NCBI RefSeq assembly: GCF_010729895.1
Contig: NZ_AP022612.1
Span: forward strand, 1,178,001 to 1,242,000
DNA length: 64,000 nucleotides
Origin: Mycolicibacterium confluentis
Lineage (GTDB): Bacteria > Actinomycetota > Actinomycetes > Mycobacteriales > Mycobacteriaceae
Reading direction: 5' to 3'
Under the pieces are notes generated by a model that saw only the letters and a list, made by a program, of their open reading frames with translations, was not told the DNA's origin and did no database searches. A program made the position numbers and the translations under genes. Positions 43,189-52,397 of this stretch are shown here, in pieces. Within the stretch, counting starts at the first letter, position 1; each line of letters begins with the position of its first letter.

Positions 43189-43190
43189 CG

Positions 43191-43664
43191 TCACATCCTC
43201 GTGAGCGTGATGGGGTAGGTGAGGCTGCCGCCGGGTGCGCCGTCGCAGCCGGCGTCGAAGGTCGAGACCATCTCGCCGGTCAGCGTGGTGGCGTCCCAGG
43301 AGTAGACGTCATGGGTGGGAATGACAGGACCGTAATAGATGTCGCCGCAGCGCAGGCCGAACGGGTCATCGATCGTCATGGTGTAGCGCCCGTCGACGAG
43401 CCACGCGTCCGCGGTGATGTAGGCCGCCTTCGCGATGGGCTGCGGGATGGTCACCACTCGGGTGCAGTCGGGGATGACGTCGGCGGCGGCGTCCTTGCAG
43501 GGCTGCACGGCCGAGAAGACCCAGGTGTGGAAGTCGCGCCGCTCCGGGATGTGCAGGTTGTAGTTGCCGAAGTACATCGCATTGGCCGGAGGGGCCACCG
43601 AGACTGCGGCCGCGGCCAGGGCGACGCTGGCCGCCGTGGTCAACACGGTCCGGATGGACTTCAC
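43191..43664 (-). CDS. secreted protein of unknown function
   Basis: A 157-residue exported protein with a signal peptide ending ANA at about residue 29. The mature part has four Cys (PCKDAAADVIPDC, LRC, AGC) and Trp/Tyr-rich strands. GTG at 43664 is supported by GGAGGAG. Its stop overlaps the following secreted-protein frame. The divergent promoter region to the acyl-CoA ligase contains a perfect ATTCTC-N7-GAGAAT site. Confidence 0.77.
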   Translation of the reverse strand: MKSIRTVLTTAASVALAAAAVSVAPPANAMYFGNYNLHIPERRDFHTWVFSAVQPCKDAAADVIPDCTRVVTIPQPIAKAAYITADAWLVDGRYTMTIDDPFGLRCGDIYYGPVIPTHDVYSWDATTLTGEMVSTFDAGCDGAPGGSLTYPITLTRM

Positions 43665-43765
43665 GAGGCTCCTCCACGGTTGGGCTGTCCGGCTGACTAT
43701 AAAACGGGATCGGAGGCCGCCGGGGCCGAAACCGGGATCCCGTCTTCGCCACACCGGAGATTGGC

Positions 43766-43784
43766 ATTCTCGTGTGGGGAGAAT
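43766..43784. promoter_or_regulatory. 19-bp inverted repeat ATTCTC-N7-GAGAAT (perfect copy)
   Basis: Perfect 6-bp arms (43766-43771, 43779-43784) with a 7-bp spacer, 35 bp upstream of the acyl-CoA ligase ATG and 101 bp from the divergent secreted-protein start. Confidence 0.6.
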
Positions 43785-43819
43785 AACATCATCGACCGAA
43801 GGTGAGGTGCGAGCCACTG

Positions 43820-45388
43820 ATGCGAACGATCCCCGACGAACTCGTCCGGCGTTACCTGGAGCAGGGCTGGTGGACGTCAGACACCCTCGGCGACCTCCTG
43901 GCGCGTGAGCTGAGTGCGCAACCGCAGTTGGAGTTCCGGGTGCACTCCGCGGTGCGTCCGTACAGCGGGACGGTGGGCGAGGTCGAGAACAACGCCCGGC
44001 GCCTCGCGGCCGGGCTGCACAGGCGCGGGGTGGGGCCCGGCGACGTCGTCGCGATGCAGCTGCCCAACTGGGTGGAGGCCGCCGTGACGTTCTGGGCGTC
44101 GGCGTTCCTGGGCGCCGTTGTCGTGCCGATCGTGCACTTCTACGGCCGCAAGGAGCTGACGCACATTCTCGGCGACGCCAAGCCCAAGGTGTTCATCACC
44201 GCGGAGTCCTTCGGGCGCATGCAGTTTGAGCCTGACCTCGCCGCGGACATCGAGATCGTCGGTGTCGTGGGTGGGAACGACCCAGGTGTGGTGGGCGGTG
44301 AGAACCCGACCTTCGACGATCTGCTGGACGACGAACCGCTGCAGGGCGTCCTGCCCACTGATCCGGCCGGTCCGACGCTGTTCGCCTACACCTCGGGCAC
44401 CACGAGCGCACCCAAGGGTGTGATCCACAGCCACCGCAGCCTGGTGCACGAAACGCACCAACTCGTCGGGCAGAACATGATGGACACCGGCAAGATGCTG
44501 ATCGCGACACCGGTGGGGCATTTCATCGGGATGGTGGGCGCGTTGCTGATGCCGGTGCTGGCGCGGCATCCGATCCACCTCACCGACGTCTGGGATCCGG
44601 GCGTCGCGCTGAAGTTGATGCTGAGTGACGGGCTGGCGCTGGGTGGAGGACCGCCGTACTTCGTCACGAGCCTGCTCGACCACCCCGACTTCACCACCGA
44701 ACACCTCGCTGGGGTGCGCACGGTCGGTCTCGGCGGTTCGACGGTCCCGATCGCGGTCACCAGGAGGCTCGCCGACCTCGGCATCAACACCTATCGCTCG
44801 TACGGCAGCACCGAGCACCCGTCGATCACCGGATCCCGTTGGGACGCAGCCGAGGACAAGCGCCTGTACACCGACGGCTGCCCGCTCTCCGGGGTGGAGG
44901 TCAAGCTCGGCGAGGATGGCGAGATCCTGTCCCGTGGGCCCGATCTGTGCCTGGGCTACACCGATGACGCCCTGACGGCCAAGGCGTTCGACGCCGACGG
45001 TTGGTACCACACGGGTGACATCGGAATCCTCGACCAGGACGGCTATCTGACCATCACCGACCGCAAGTCCGACATCATCATCCGCGGCGGCGAGAACATC
45101 AGCGCGGTCGAGGTCGAAGAGGCGCTGCTGGCGATGCCGGGAGTGGCAGAGGCGGTCGTGGTGGCCGCACCCGACCCACGGACCGGCGAGCATGCGACCG
45201 CGGTGCTGCGCATGCACTCCGGTCATGACCTCCCCTCGCTCGAGGAGGTGCGCGCGCACTTCGAGGCCTCCGGCATGGCCCGGCAGAAGTGGCCCGAGGA
45301 GCTGAAGCAGGTCGACGAGTTCCCCCGCACCGCCAGTGGCAAGGTGCAGAAGTTCAAGGTGCGCCAACTGGTCTCGAGTGGACGGTGA
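43820..45388 (+). CDS. AMP-dependent acyl-CoA synthetase/ligase (FadD-like)
   Basis: A 522-residue adenylate-forming ligase. The P-loop-like YTSGTTSAPKGVIHSH (A3), YGSTEHPS (A5), DGWYHTGD (A7) and the C-terminal catalytic Lys in PRTASGKVQKFK (A10) are all present, so it should adenylate a carboxylic acid and transfer it to CoA. Start taken at ATG 43820; a GTG at 43802 would add six residues. It follows mce-associated genes and may activate the acid that the importer brings in (inference). A reductase gene begins 5 bp later. Confidence 0.92.
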   Translation: MRTIPDELVRRYLEQGWWTSDTLGDLLARELSAQPQLEFRVHSAVRPYSGTVGEVENNARRLAAGLHRRGVGPGDVVAMQLPNWVEAAVTFWASAFLGAVVVPIVHFYGRKELTHILGDAKPKVFITAESFGRMQFEPDLAADIEIVGVVGGNDPGVVGGENPTFDDLLDDEPLQGVLPTDPAGPTLFAYTSGTTSAPKGVIHSHRSLVHETHQLVGQNMMDTGKMLIATPVGHFIGMVGALLMPVLARHPIHLTDVWDPGVALKLMLSDGLALGGGPPYFVTSLLDHPDFTTEHLAGVRTVGLGGSTVPIAVTRRLADLGINTYRSYGSTEHPSITGSRWDAAEDKRLYTDGCPLSGVEVKLGEDGEILSRGPDLCLGYTDDALTAKAFDADGWYHTGDIGILDQDGYLTITDRKSDIIIRGGENISAVEVEEALLAMPGVAEAVVVAAPDPRTGEHATAVLRMHSGHDLPSLEEVRAHFEASGMARQKWPEELKQVDEFPRTASGKVQKFKVRQLVSSGR

Positions 45389-45393
45389 TGTGA

Positions 45394-46404
45394 ATGGCGG
45401 GCAGGACTGCAGCTAAGAAATTAGTGCTCGGCGCCAGCGGATTCCTCGGCTCCCATGTCACCCGTCAGCTCGTCGAGCAGGGTGACGACGTCCGGGTCAT
45501 GCTGCGGAAGACGAGTTCCACCAAGGGCATCGACGATCTCGACGTCGAACGCTGCTACGGGGACCTCTACGACGACGACGCGTTGCGGGCCGCCATGTCC
45601 GGGTGCGACGTCGTCTACTACTGCGTGGTGGACGCCCGGATGTGGCTACGGGATCCGGCGCCGCTGTTCCAGACCAATGTCGAGGGTCTGCGCAACGTCC
45701 TGAACATCGCCACCGAACCCGAGATCGCGTCCGGACTGCGGAAGTTCGTGTTCACCAGCACGGTCGGCACGTTGGCGATCAGTGACTCCCGGTTGATCAC
45801 CGAGGAGGACGAACACAACTGGGACGGAGGCGGCGCCTACATCGAGGCTCGCGTGGCGGCCGAGAACCTGTTGTTCTCCTACGTGCGGGAGCGCGGCTTA
45901 CCCGCGGTGGCGCTGTGCATCTCGACCACGTACGGCCCGGGTGACTGGCAGCCGACACCGCACGGATCGCAGATCGCGATGATCACCGCGGGTCGCATGC
46001 CGTTCTATCCGGACATCGGCCTCGAGGTGGTGGGTATCGAGGACGCGGCACGCGCGATGCTGCTGGCCGCCGACAACGGCCGGGTCGGGGAGCGATACAT
46101 CATCTCGGACCGGTTCATGACCATGGGCGAGATCCAGCGGGTTGTGGCCGAGGCCGCGGGTGTGCGCCCAGCGCGCGTCAAGATCCCGCGATCGGTCCTG
46201 CGGGTGGCCTCGCGGATCAACGACGTCGCCGCGCGCCTGCTGAACCGGGACCTGCCGTTCGCCGCGGTGGGTCAGCGGATGGTGGAACTGATGTCGCCGC
46301 TGGACCACAGCAAGGCCGAGCGCGACCTGGGGTGGAAGCCCGAGCCCGTCGAGGAGTCTCTGGTGCGGGCCGTGGAGTTCTTCAAGTCCCGCGCGGCGGG
46401 GTAG
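45394..46404 (+). CDS. NAD-dependent epimerase/reductase (extended SDR)
   Basis: A 336-residue extended-SDR protein of the 3beta-hydroxysteroid dehydrogenase/dihydroflavonol reductase type. The cofactor motif GASGFLGSH is at residues 13-21 and the catalytic region reads GGAYIEARVAAENL: Tyr149 is followed by Arg153 instead of the usual Lys, and a TSTVG strand carries the Ser/Thr. The Lys-to-Arg change may reduce or alter activity. It lies 5 bp after the acyl-CoA ligase and is the last gene of that operon. Confidence 0.87.
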   Translation: MAGRTAAKKLVLGASGFLGSHVTRQLVEQGDDVRVMLRKTSSTKGIDDLDVERCYGDLYDDDALRAAMSGCDVVYYCVVDARMWLRDPAPLFQTNVEGLRNVLNIATEPEIASGLRKFVFTSTVGTLAISDSRLITEEDEHNWDGGGAYIEARVAAENLLFSYVRERGLPAVALCISTTYGPGDWQPTPHGSQIAMITAGRMPFYPDIGLEVVGIEDAARAMLLAADNGRVGERYIISDRFMTMGEIQRVVAEAAGVRPARVKIPRSVLRVASRINDVAARLLNRDLPFAAVGQRMVELMSPLDHSKAERDLGWKPEPVEESLVRAVEFFKSRAAG

Positions 46405-46431
46405 CTCAAGTCACCAACTCAGCTGACCGAC

Positions 46432-48072
46432 TCAGCTGACTGAAGTCCCCGTGGCCGCGTGCTGCCCGGCGCGGAAGCCGAACACCATCGCGGGGCCGAT
46501 GGTGCCGCCGGCACCGCCGTAGGCGCGGCCCGTGACGCCCGCCATCGCGTTGCCCGCCGCGTACAGGCCGGGGATGACCTCGCCCGACACGTGCCGCACG
46601 CGACCGTCGCGGTCGGTCCGGGGGCCGCCCTTGGTGCCCATCGCTCCCAGGGCGACCGGCACCGCGTAGTACGGCGCGGTGTCGAGAGGACCCAGCGTCT
46701 TGCCGGCGTCAGTGGTCGCGTTGGGGTCACCCCAGTAGCCGTCATAGGAGCTGCTGCCGCGGCCGAAGTCGGGATCGTGCGGATCGTCGACGTCCACGTT
46801 GCTGTTCCACGCCGCGATGGTCTGCGCGAGACCGGCGGGATCGATACCGGTCTTCTCGCCGAGTTCGGCGAGATCGCGTGACCTGCAGAACCATTCCGGG
46901 GCATCCTGGCCGGGTTCGACGCCGAGGAAGCCGTAGCGCTTGAGGTGCTGATCGTCGAACACGATCCAGGCCGGGTCGTTGACGTAGCCGTCGCGCGGGT
47001 GCAGGTATTGAAAGGCCCCGGCCATCGAGTTGTAGTCGCAGGCCTCGTTGATGAAGCGGCGTCCGGCGCGGTTGACGATGATGCTGCGGGGGCGGGTGCG
47101 CTCGAGTCGCACACTGCGACTGCGCTGGTGTCCCTCGATCGTGTCGTCGGGGATCTGCACGATCGGCACCCACCAGGCCTCACCCATGTTGGCAAGGTCG
47201 GCGCCGCGTGCCATCGCCATCCGCAGGGCGTCGCCGGTGTTGTACGGCGGTGACACGGGCCCGTGCATGGGGCCACGCAGGAACGCCTCGACCAGGCCGG
47301 TGTCCCATTCGAATCCGCCGTTGGCCAGGATCACCGCGCGCCGCGCGCCGACGTCGATGGTCTTGTCTCCGAAGTTGATTCGCACACCGGTGACGGCGCC
47401 GTCGGGTGCGGTCAACAACTCGGTGGCGCGCGCACCTGTGACGGGTTCGATGCCGGCGTCGAGCAGGCCCTTGAGCAGGCCGGCGATCAGCGCGGTGCCG
47501 GCCACCACGATGTCACCGGTGGCGTCGTCGATGTCGGCGTGCAGGCGTGCGCGGGTCTCGGCGTCGATGCCGACATTGCTGAAGTCGGGCGGGAACGACG
47601 TGATGCGGTCGCGCCACTGCGGAATCCGGTTGAGGTCGTAGGGAACCGGTCCCAGCGATCGCCCGCCGCCGGGGCGCCCTCCGGGCAGTTCCGGCTTGTA
47701 GTCGGGGAATCCCGTGGCGATCTCGAACCGCATGTCGCTGTGCGCCTCGACGAAGTCGATCATCGCGGGCCCGGTGCGGACGAACGTCTCCACCAGTTCC
47801 TCGTCCATCGCGCCGAAGGACTGCGCGCGCAGGTAGGCCATGGCGTCCTCGACCGTGAGTTCACCCTCGGGGGAGCGGTGATGCGCCGGAATCCAGGCGA
47901 TGCCGCCGGAGACCGCGGTGGTCCCGCCCACGGTGTCGGCCTTCTCGTACACCGCGACCTTCGCGCCGCCGTGGACCGCCGCCAGTGCCGCGGTCAGGCC
48001 CGCGCCTCCGGTGCCCAGCACCACGACATCGGTCACTGTGTCCCAATTCCTCTGGGCGGACGAATTGCTCAC
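46432..48072 (-). CDS. FAD-dependent dehydrogenase, 3-ketosteroid delta1-dehydrogenase/fumarate-reductase family
   Basis: A 546-residue flavoprotein. The FAD-binding GTGGAGLTAALAA is at about residues 17-29, then the family segment EKADTVGGTTAVSGGIAWIP, and a C-terminal VIPGLYAAGNAMAG ... GGTIGPAMVFG region. This layout and length fit KstD-like enzymes, which desaturate ring A of 3-ketosteroids, but related proteins act on other ketones. The GTG at 48072 has AAGGAG upstream. The gene follows the IclR regulator on the same strand and converges with the reductase gene at 46404. Confidence 0.87.
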   Translation of the reverse strand: MSNSSAQRNWDTVTDVVVLGTGGAGLTAALAAVHGGAKVAVYEKADTVGGTTAVSGGIAWIPAHHRSPEGELTVEDAMAYLRAQSFGAMDEELVETFVRTGPAMIDFVEAHSDMRFEIATGFPDYKPELPGGRPGGGRSLGPVPYDLNRIPQWRDRITSFPPDFSNVGIDAETRARLHADIDDATGDIVVAGTALIAGLLKGLLDAGIEPVTGARATELLTAPDGAVTGVRINFGDKTIDVGARRAVILANGGFEWDTGLVEAFLRGPMHGPVSPPYNTGDALRMAMARGADLANMGEAWWVPIVQIPDDTIEGHQRSRSVRLERTRPRSIIVNRAGRRFINEACDYNSMAGAFQYLHPRDGYVNDPAWIVFDDQHLKRYGFLGVEPGQDAPEWFCRSRDLAELGEKTGIDPAGLAQTIAAWNSNVDVDDPHDPDFGRGSSSYDGYWGDPNATTDAGKTLGPLDTAPYYAVPVALGAMGTKGGPRTDRDGRVRHVSGEVIPGLYAAGNAMAGVTGRAYGGAGGTIGPAMVFGFRAGQHAATGTSVS

Positions 48073-48096
48073 GGCGCCAATCTCCTTATCGGACTG

Positions 48097-48891
48097 TCAG
48101 TTCAGGATCGCCGACAGTTCGTCGGCGGCGCGGATCAGCGCGTCGCGGCCACGCGCGACGACATCCTCGCGATGCGAGATCAGGTTGAGGCACGTCGGGG
48201 GTGCCGGGGGGAGGCGGGGCACCGAGACGGCCAAGCCGAACGTGTTGGGCTCGATCTCACCGTGGGTGATCACCCACCCGCGCTCGCGGGTCAGCGTCAC
48301 CAGATCCCGCTCCCCGGGCCGGGGCGGCATGCTGGCCAGGAGGGCGATGCCGGCGGCGCCGCGATCAAGCGGGTGGCGACTGCCCTCGTGGAACGACAAC
48401 TGGTAGGACACCTGTGTCGGCACGATCACCGCGACCGCGACCTGCTGATCACCCTCGGCCACCAGCAGCGAGACCGTCGTGGACAACTCGTCGGCGAGCG
48501 CGCGCAGCCTGGGCAGGCACAGTTGGCGCAGGTTGTTGTCGAAGGACGCCCCGAGCACCGCGAGTCCGGCCGCGGGGCGGTAACGCCCATCGCCGGCCTT
48601 GGCCACCAGTCGGTGCTGCGCCAGCGTGGTCAGCAGGCGATACGCGATGGTGCGGTGCACACCGATCCGTTCGGCCACCTGCTGGGCTGTGAGCCCACCC
48701 GGCGTCGTGGCGACCACCTGCAGCGCAGTGAGCCCGCGGGCCAACGTCTGCGAGCCCGGTGCGGTGCTGGATGCGCTCTTGGCGACCCCGTTCGTCGACT
48801 GCTCGATGACGGTGATCCTCCCTTGACATACATCACACCGAGAGTGATGCTCTATACATAGTGCACACTGGTGTCCGATATTAGCACACAT
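48097..48891 (-). CDS. IclR-family transcriptional regulator
   Basis: An IclR-type regulator of about 240-264 residues. The winged helix-turn-helix is clear (LTAQQVAERIGVHRTIAYRLLTTLAQHRLV), as is the C-terminal effector domain. The start is uncertain: a strong GGGAGG lies close to where the protein should begin (near 48800), but no ATG/GTG/TTG follows at the right distance; the nearest ATG in frame is at 48891 and would add a Cys-rich N-terminus. MhpR, the activator of the mhp arylpropionate pathway, is also IclR-type, and the divergent genes here are mhpC/A/B-like. It probably controls them. Confidence 0.87.
   Translation of the reverse strand: MCANIGHQCALCIEHHSRCDVCQGRITVIEQSTNGVAKSASSTAPGSQTLARGLTALQVVATTPGGLTAQQVAERIGVHRTIAYRLLTTLAQHRLVAKAGDGRYRPAAGLAVLGASFDNNLRQLCLPRLRALADELSTTVSLLVAEGDQQVAVAVIVPTQVSYQLSFHEGSRHPLDRGAAGIALLASMPPRPGERDLVTLTRERGWVITHGEIEPNTFGLAVSVPRLPPAPPTCLNLISHREDVVARGRDALIRAADELSAILN
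48831..48849. promoter_or_regulatory. inverted repeat CATCAC-N7-GTGATG, candidate IclR operator
   Basis: Perfect 6-bp arms (48831-48836, 48844-48849) with a 7-bp spacer between the divergent IclR and mhpC-like genes, 90 bp before the latter start. Position fits an IclR-regulated promoter; direct proof is lacking. Confidence 0.45.
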
Positions 48892-48938
48892 CGGTTGCAG
48901 AAAAAGAGAATGACGTAATCGCAGGCAGAGGGGCATTT

Positions 48939-49808
48939 GTGGCCGAATTCGAGAGCATCTGGAGTGACCTGCAAGGTGTTCCGTTCTCGCAGGGATACCT
49001 GGATGTCGGCGGGGTGCGCACGCGCTACCTGCACGCCGGCGACCCCGAGAAGCCCACCCTCGTCCTTCTGCACGGATCGGGTGGTCACGCCGAGGCCTAC
49101 GTGCGCAATCTCGAGTCGCACGCCGAGCACTTCTCGACCTGGTCGATCGACATGCTGGGCCACGGTTACACCGACAAGCCCGGCCACCCCCTGGAGATCA
49201 GCCACTACGTCGACCATCTGCTGGCGTTCTTCGACACGATCGGGGCCGAGCAGGTCCTGCTGTCCGGGGAGTCCCTGGGCGGATGGGTGGCATCCCGTGC
49301 GGCCTCGGACCACCCGGATCGGATCACCCGACTGGTGCTCAACACCGCGGGCGGATCGCAGGCCGACCCCGAGGTGATGAAGCGGATCATCACCTTGTCG
49401 ATGGCCGCGGTCGAGGACCCGACCTGGGAGACCGTGCAGGCCCGCATCAAATGGCTCATGGCCGACAAGTCGAAGGACTACGACGACATCGTGGCCAGTC
49501 GGCAGCGCATCTACCGTCTTCCCGGGTTCACCGCCGCCATGCGGGACATCATGGCGCTGCAGGACCCCGAAATCCGCGCCCGAAACCTGATGGGCCCCAA
49601 GGAGTACGGTGCCATCACCGCGCCCACCCTGGTGTTGTGGACCAGCGACGACCCCACCGCCGACGTCAGTGAGGGCAGCCGGATCGCCTCAATGATCCCG
49701 GGCGCCCGCTTCGAGGTCATGTCGGGATGCGGCCATTGGCCGCAGTACGAGGACCCCAAGACCTTCAACCGCCTGCACATCGACTTCCTGCTGGGGAAGG
49801 AGCAATGA
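48939..49808 (+). CDS. mhpC: alpha/beta hydrolase, MhpC-like meta-cleavage product hydrolase
   Basis: A 289-residue alpha/beta hydrolase; E. coli MhpC is almost the same length. The oxyanion segment [12 protein letters not shown] is at 43-54, the nucleophile Ser112 lies in SGESLGGW, and the base is His266 in [11 protein letters not shown]. Such enzymes split the C-C bond of ring-opened catechol products. The start is GTG at 48939 with AGAGGGG upstream. Its stop overlaps the mhpA-like start (ATGA), which supports a ring-cleavage operon. The exact substrate (phenylpropionate or a steroid-derived catechol) is unknown. Confidence 0.85.
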   Translation: MAEFESIWSDLQGVPFSQGYLDVGGVRTRYLHAGDPEKPTLVLLHGSGGHAEAYVRNLESHAEHFSTWSIDMLGHGYTDKPGHPLEISHYVDHLLAFFDTIGAEQVLLSGESLGGWVASRAASDHPDRITRLVLNTAGGSQADPEVMKRIITLSMAAVEDPTWETVQARIKWLMADKSKDYDDIVASRQRIYRLPGFTAAMRDIMALQDPEIRARNLMGPKEYGAITAPTLVLWTSDDPTADVSEGSRIASMIPGARFEVMSGCGHWPQYEDPKTFNRLHIDFLLGKEQ

Positions 49809-51523
49809 GCCCGAAAACCCCTGCCAACCAGCTCGACTCCGTCGACGTCGTGATCGTCGGCGCGGGCCCGGTGGGCCTGACCCTGGCCAACGTGCTGGGG
49901 CAGCAGGGTGTCTCGACACTCATCGTCGAGGAGCGCGACACGCTGATCGACTATCCGCGCGGCGTCGGCCTCGACGACGAGTCACTGCGCACCTTCCAGT
50001 CGATCGGCCTGATCGACGCCGTGCTGCCGCACACTGTCCCCAACCAGATCCTGCGCTTCTTCGACTCGCGCCGCAGGCTGCTCGTCGAGATGGCCCCGCC
50101 GGACGCACGATTCGGCTGGCCCAAGCGCAACGGATTCGTTCAGCCCATGGTGGACGCCGAACTGCTGGTCGGCCTCGACCGGTTCTCGTGTGTGCAGGTG
50201 CGGTGGGGCACCGTGATGACCGACTGCGCCGAGGACGACGACGGTGTCACCGTCCACCTCGACGGCGGCGAGACCGTCCGGGCCCGCTATGTGGTGGGCT
50301 GCGACGGTGGGCGCAGCGCCACCCGGCACCTGATGGGCGTGTCGTTCGAGGGCACCACGTCTCCGACCCGTTGGGTCGTCATCGACCTGGCGAACGACCC
50401 GCTGGGCCATCCCAACAGTGAGGTCGGCGCCGACCCCGAGCGGCCCTACGCCTCGATCTCGATTGCGCACGGAATCCGCCGATTCGAATTCATGATCCAT
50501 GACGACGAATCCGACGAGATGGCCTCGGATCCCGCATTCGTGGCGAAACTGCTGTCGACGTTCGTGTCACACCCCGACAAGGTCGACATCATCCGCCACC
50601 GCGTCTACACGCACCATTCGCGCATCGCCGGGGCATTCCGCAGGGGGCGACTGCTGCTGGCGGGCGACGCCGCGCACCTGATGCCGGTCTGGCAGGGCCA
50701 GGGGTACAACAGCGGCATCCGGGACGCCGCCAACCTCGGCTGGAAACTGGCCGCAGTGGTCAACGGTGCCGCCGGTGACGCGCTGCTGGACACCTACGAC
50801 GTGGAGCGCCGCAAGCATGCGCGCGCCATGATCGACCTCTCGACCATGGTCGGCCGAGTCATCTCGCCCACCAACCGGCGGGTGGCGAGCCTGCGTGACC
50901 GCGCCATCCGCGCGGCGTCGATCGTGCCCTCGCTCAAGCGGTATGTCCTGGAGATGCGGTTCAAGCCGATGCCGCGCTACGAGCAGGGCGCTGTCGTGCA
51001 CGCGAGCACACCTCCCGCCCCGGGATCCGCGGTGGGCACGCTCTTCATCCAGCCTAGGGTGGACACTCGCGACGCCGCGAACGTGCTGCTCGACGACGTG
51101 ATCGGCCCCGGATTCGCCGTGCTGTGCTGGAACAACGATCCGCGTCGCCTCCTGGGCGAGCAGGCCTTCGCGCAGTGGAAGTCGCTGGGCGCCAGCTTCA
51201 TCGCGGCGCGCCCCATCACCCAGCTGCACTGGCGGGCCGACGACGCGGTCGAGGATCCCGACGTCATCGTGGTCGGGGACCGCACCGGCGCGCTCAAGGG
51301 ATTCTTCGACGGCCAGACCGATTCGGTGCTGTTCCTGCGTCCCGACCGCTGCATCGCCGGCGCGTGCATCGCACAACGCAGCCCCGAACTGTCCGCCGCA
51401 CTGTTCGACGCCCTGCACCTGTCCACCTCGACCGAGTCCGAAGGCGGTGAAACCCATGGCTCAAACGGCTCTGTGCTGCATGTCGCACAGCCCGCTTCTG
51501 AACCTTCCGGGACCGTCGGCTGA
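49805..51523 (+). CDS. mhpA: FAD-dependent aromatic hydroxylase, MhpA-like
   Basis: A 572-residue flavoprotein monooxygenase of the 3-(3-hydroxyphenyl)propionate hydroxylase type (MhpA of E. coli has 554). The dinucleotide motif [13 protein letters not shown] is at about 18-30, the DG motif in [10 protein letters not shown] and the second FAD motif in [27 protein letters not shown]. It would hydroxylate a phenolic substrate to a catechol. ATG 49805 overlaps the mhpC-like stop. The C-terminal 22 codons overlap the dioxygenase gene by 68 bp in another frame, which is unusually long. Confidence 0.88.
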   Translation: MSPKTPANQLDSVDVVIVGAGPVGLTLANVLGQQGVSTLIVEERDTLIDYPRGVGLDDESLRTFQSIGLIDAVLPHTVPNQILRFFDSRRRLLVEMAPPDARFGWPKRNGFVQPMVDAELLVGLDRFSCVQVRWGTVMTDCAEDDDGVTVHLDGGETVRARYVVGCDGGRSATRHLMGVSFEGTTSPTRWVVIDLANDPLGHPNSEVGADPERPYASISIAHGIRRFEFMIHDDESDEMASDPAFVAKLLSTFVSHPDKVDIIRHRVYTHHSRIAGAFRRGRLLLAGDAAHLMPVWQGQGYNSGIRDAANLGWKLAAVVNGAAGDALLDTYDVERRKHARAMIDLSTMVGRVISPTNRRVASLRDRAIRAASIVPSLKRYVLEMRFKPMPRYEQGAVVHASTPPAPGSAVGTLFIQPRVDTRDAANVLLDDVIGPGFAVLCWNNDPRRLLGEQAFAQWKSLGASFIAARPITQLHWRADDAVEDPDVIVVGDRTGALKGFFDGQTDSVLFLRPDRCIAGACIAQRSPELSAALFDALHLSTSTESEGGETHGSNGSVLHVAQPASEPSGTVG

Positions 51524-52397
51524 CCTGCTCGCCGACATCGGCGAGAACCTGGATGCGGCCCGGGCCTTCGTTGCCGACTTCGATCCCGACCTCGTGGTGA
51601 TCTTCTCGCCCGACCACTACAACGGGTTCTTCTACCGGCTCATGCCGTCGTTCTGCATCGGCACCGCCGCCAGCGGTGTCGGCGACTACGGCACGCAGTC
51701 CGGTCCGCTCAACGTCCCGCAGGACATCGCGACCGCCTGTGCCACAGCGGTTCTCGAAGCCGGCGTCGACGTCGCGATCTCGGCGGGTATGGACGTCGAC
51801 CACGGCACCGTGCAACCGCTGCAGACCCTGTTCGGTGACGCGGCGGCGGTGCCCACGATCCCGGTGTTCATCAATTCGGTGGCGACGCCGCTGGGACCCG
51901 TCCGCCGGGCGCGCGCCCTCGGCGCGGCGATCGGGGAGTTCGTCGCCACACTCGACCGCCGGGTGCTGCTGCTCGGGTCGGGCGGGCTGTCGCACGACCC
52001 ACCGGTGCCGACACTGGCCACGGCGCCGCCGGCGGCGCTGGACCGGATCGTCCGCGGCGTGGCGATGTCGCCCGAGCAGCGCATGGCGCGGCAGGAGGCG
52101 GTCATCGCGGCCGCCGAGCAGTTCGCACACGGTGACTCGCCGCTGCAGGCCCTCAACCCGGACTGGGACCGCGCCTTCCTCGATCTGGTGGACACCAACC
52201 GCCTCGACGAGGTCGACGGTTGGACCAACGCGTGGATCGCCGCCGAGGCCGGGAACTCGGCGCATGAGGTGCGCACCTGGGTCGCCGCGTTCGCCGCGCT
52301 GGCCGCCCAGGGGCCCTATGACACCACGACGCGCTACTACCGACCGGCGCCCGAACTGATCGCAGGATTCGCGATCCGAACGGCGTCGCCCCGATGA
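51456..52397 (+). CDS. mhpB: class III extradiol dioxygenase, MhpB-like
   Basis: A 313-residue LigB-superfamily extradiol dioxygenase; E. coli MhpB has 314. The iron and acid-base residues expected are visible as His11 (CMSHSPLL), His54 (SPDHYNGFF) and His116 (MDVDHGT); [11 protein letters not shown] is the further family signature. It opens the ring of a 2,3-dihydroxyphenylpropionate-like catechol. ATG 51456 matches the family N-terminus; a GTG at 51447 would add three residues. The start lies 68 bp inside mhpA. Its stop overlaps the first of two duplicated start sites (see 52389-52426). Confidence 0.9.
   Translation: MAQTALCCMSHSPLLNLPGPSADLLADIGENLDAARAFVADFDPDLVVIFSPDHYNGFFYRLMPSFCIGTAASGVGDYGTQSGPLNVPQDIATACATAVLEAGVDVAISAGMDVDHGTVQPLQTLFGDAAAVPTIPVFINSVATPLGPVRRARALGAAIGEFVATLDRRVLLLGSGGLSHDPPVPTLATAPPAALDRIVRGVAMSPEQRMARQEAVIAAAEQFAHGDSPLQALNPDWDRAFLDLVDTNRLDEVDGWTNAWIAAEAGNSAHEVRTWVAAFAALAAQGPYDTTTRYYRPAPELIAGFAIRTASPR

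Noticed and set aside
46416..46440. Tandem ACTCAGCTGAC repeat between convergent genes as a mobile-element trace
   Set aside because: Only about two short copies that include the stop codon region of the flavoprotein gene; a small local duplication explains it.
48822..48856. TTGACA ... TATACA as a sigma-70-like promoter for the mhpC-like gene
   Set aside because: The spacing between the two hexamers is 24 bp, too long for a normal promoter.
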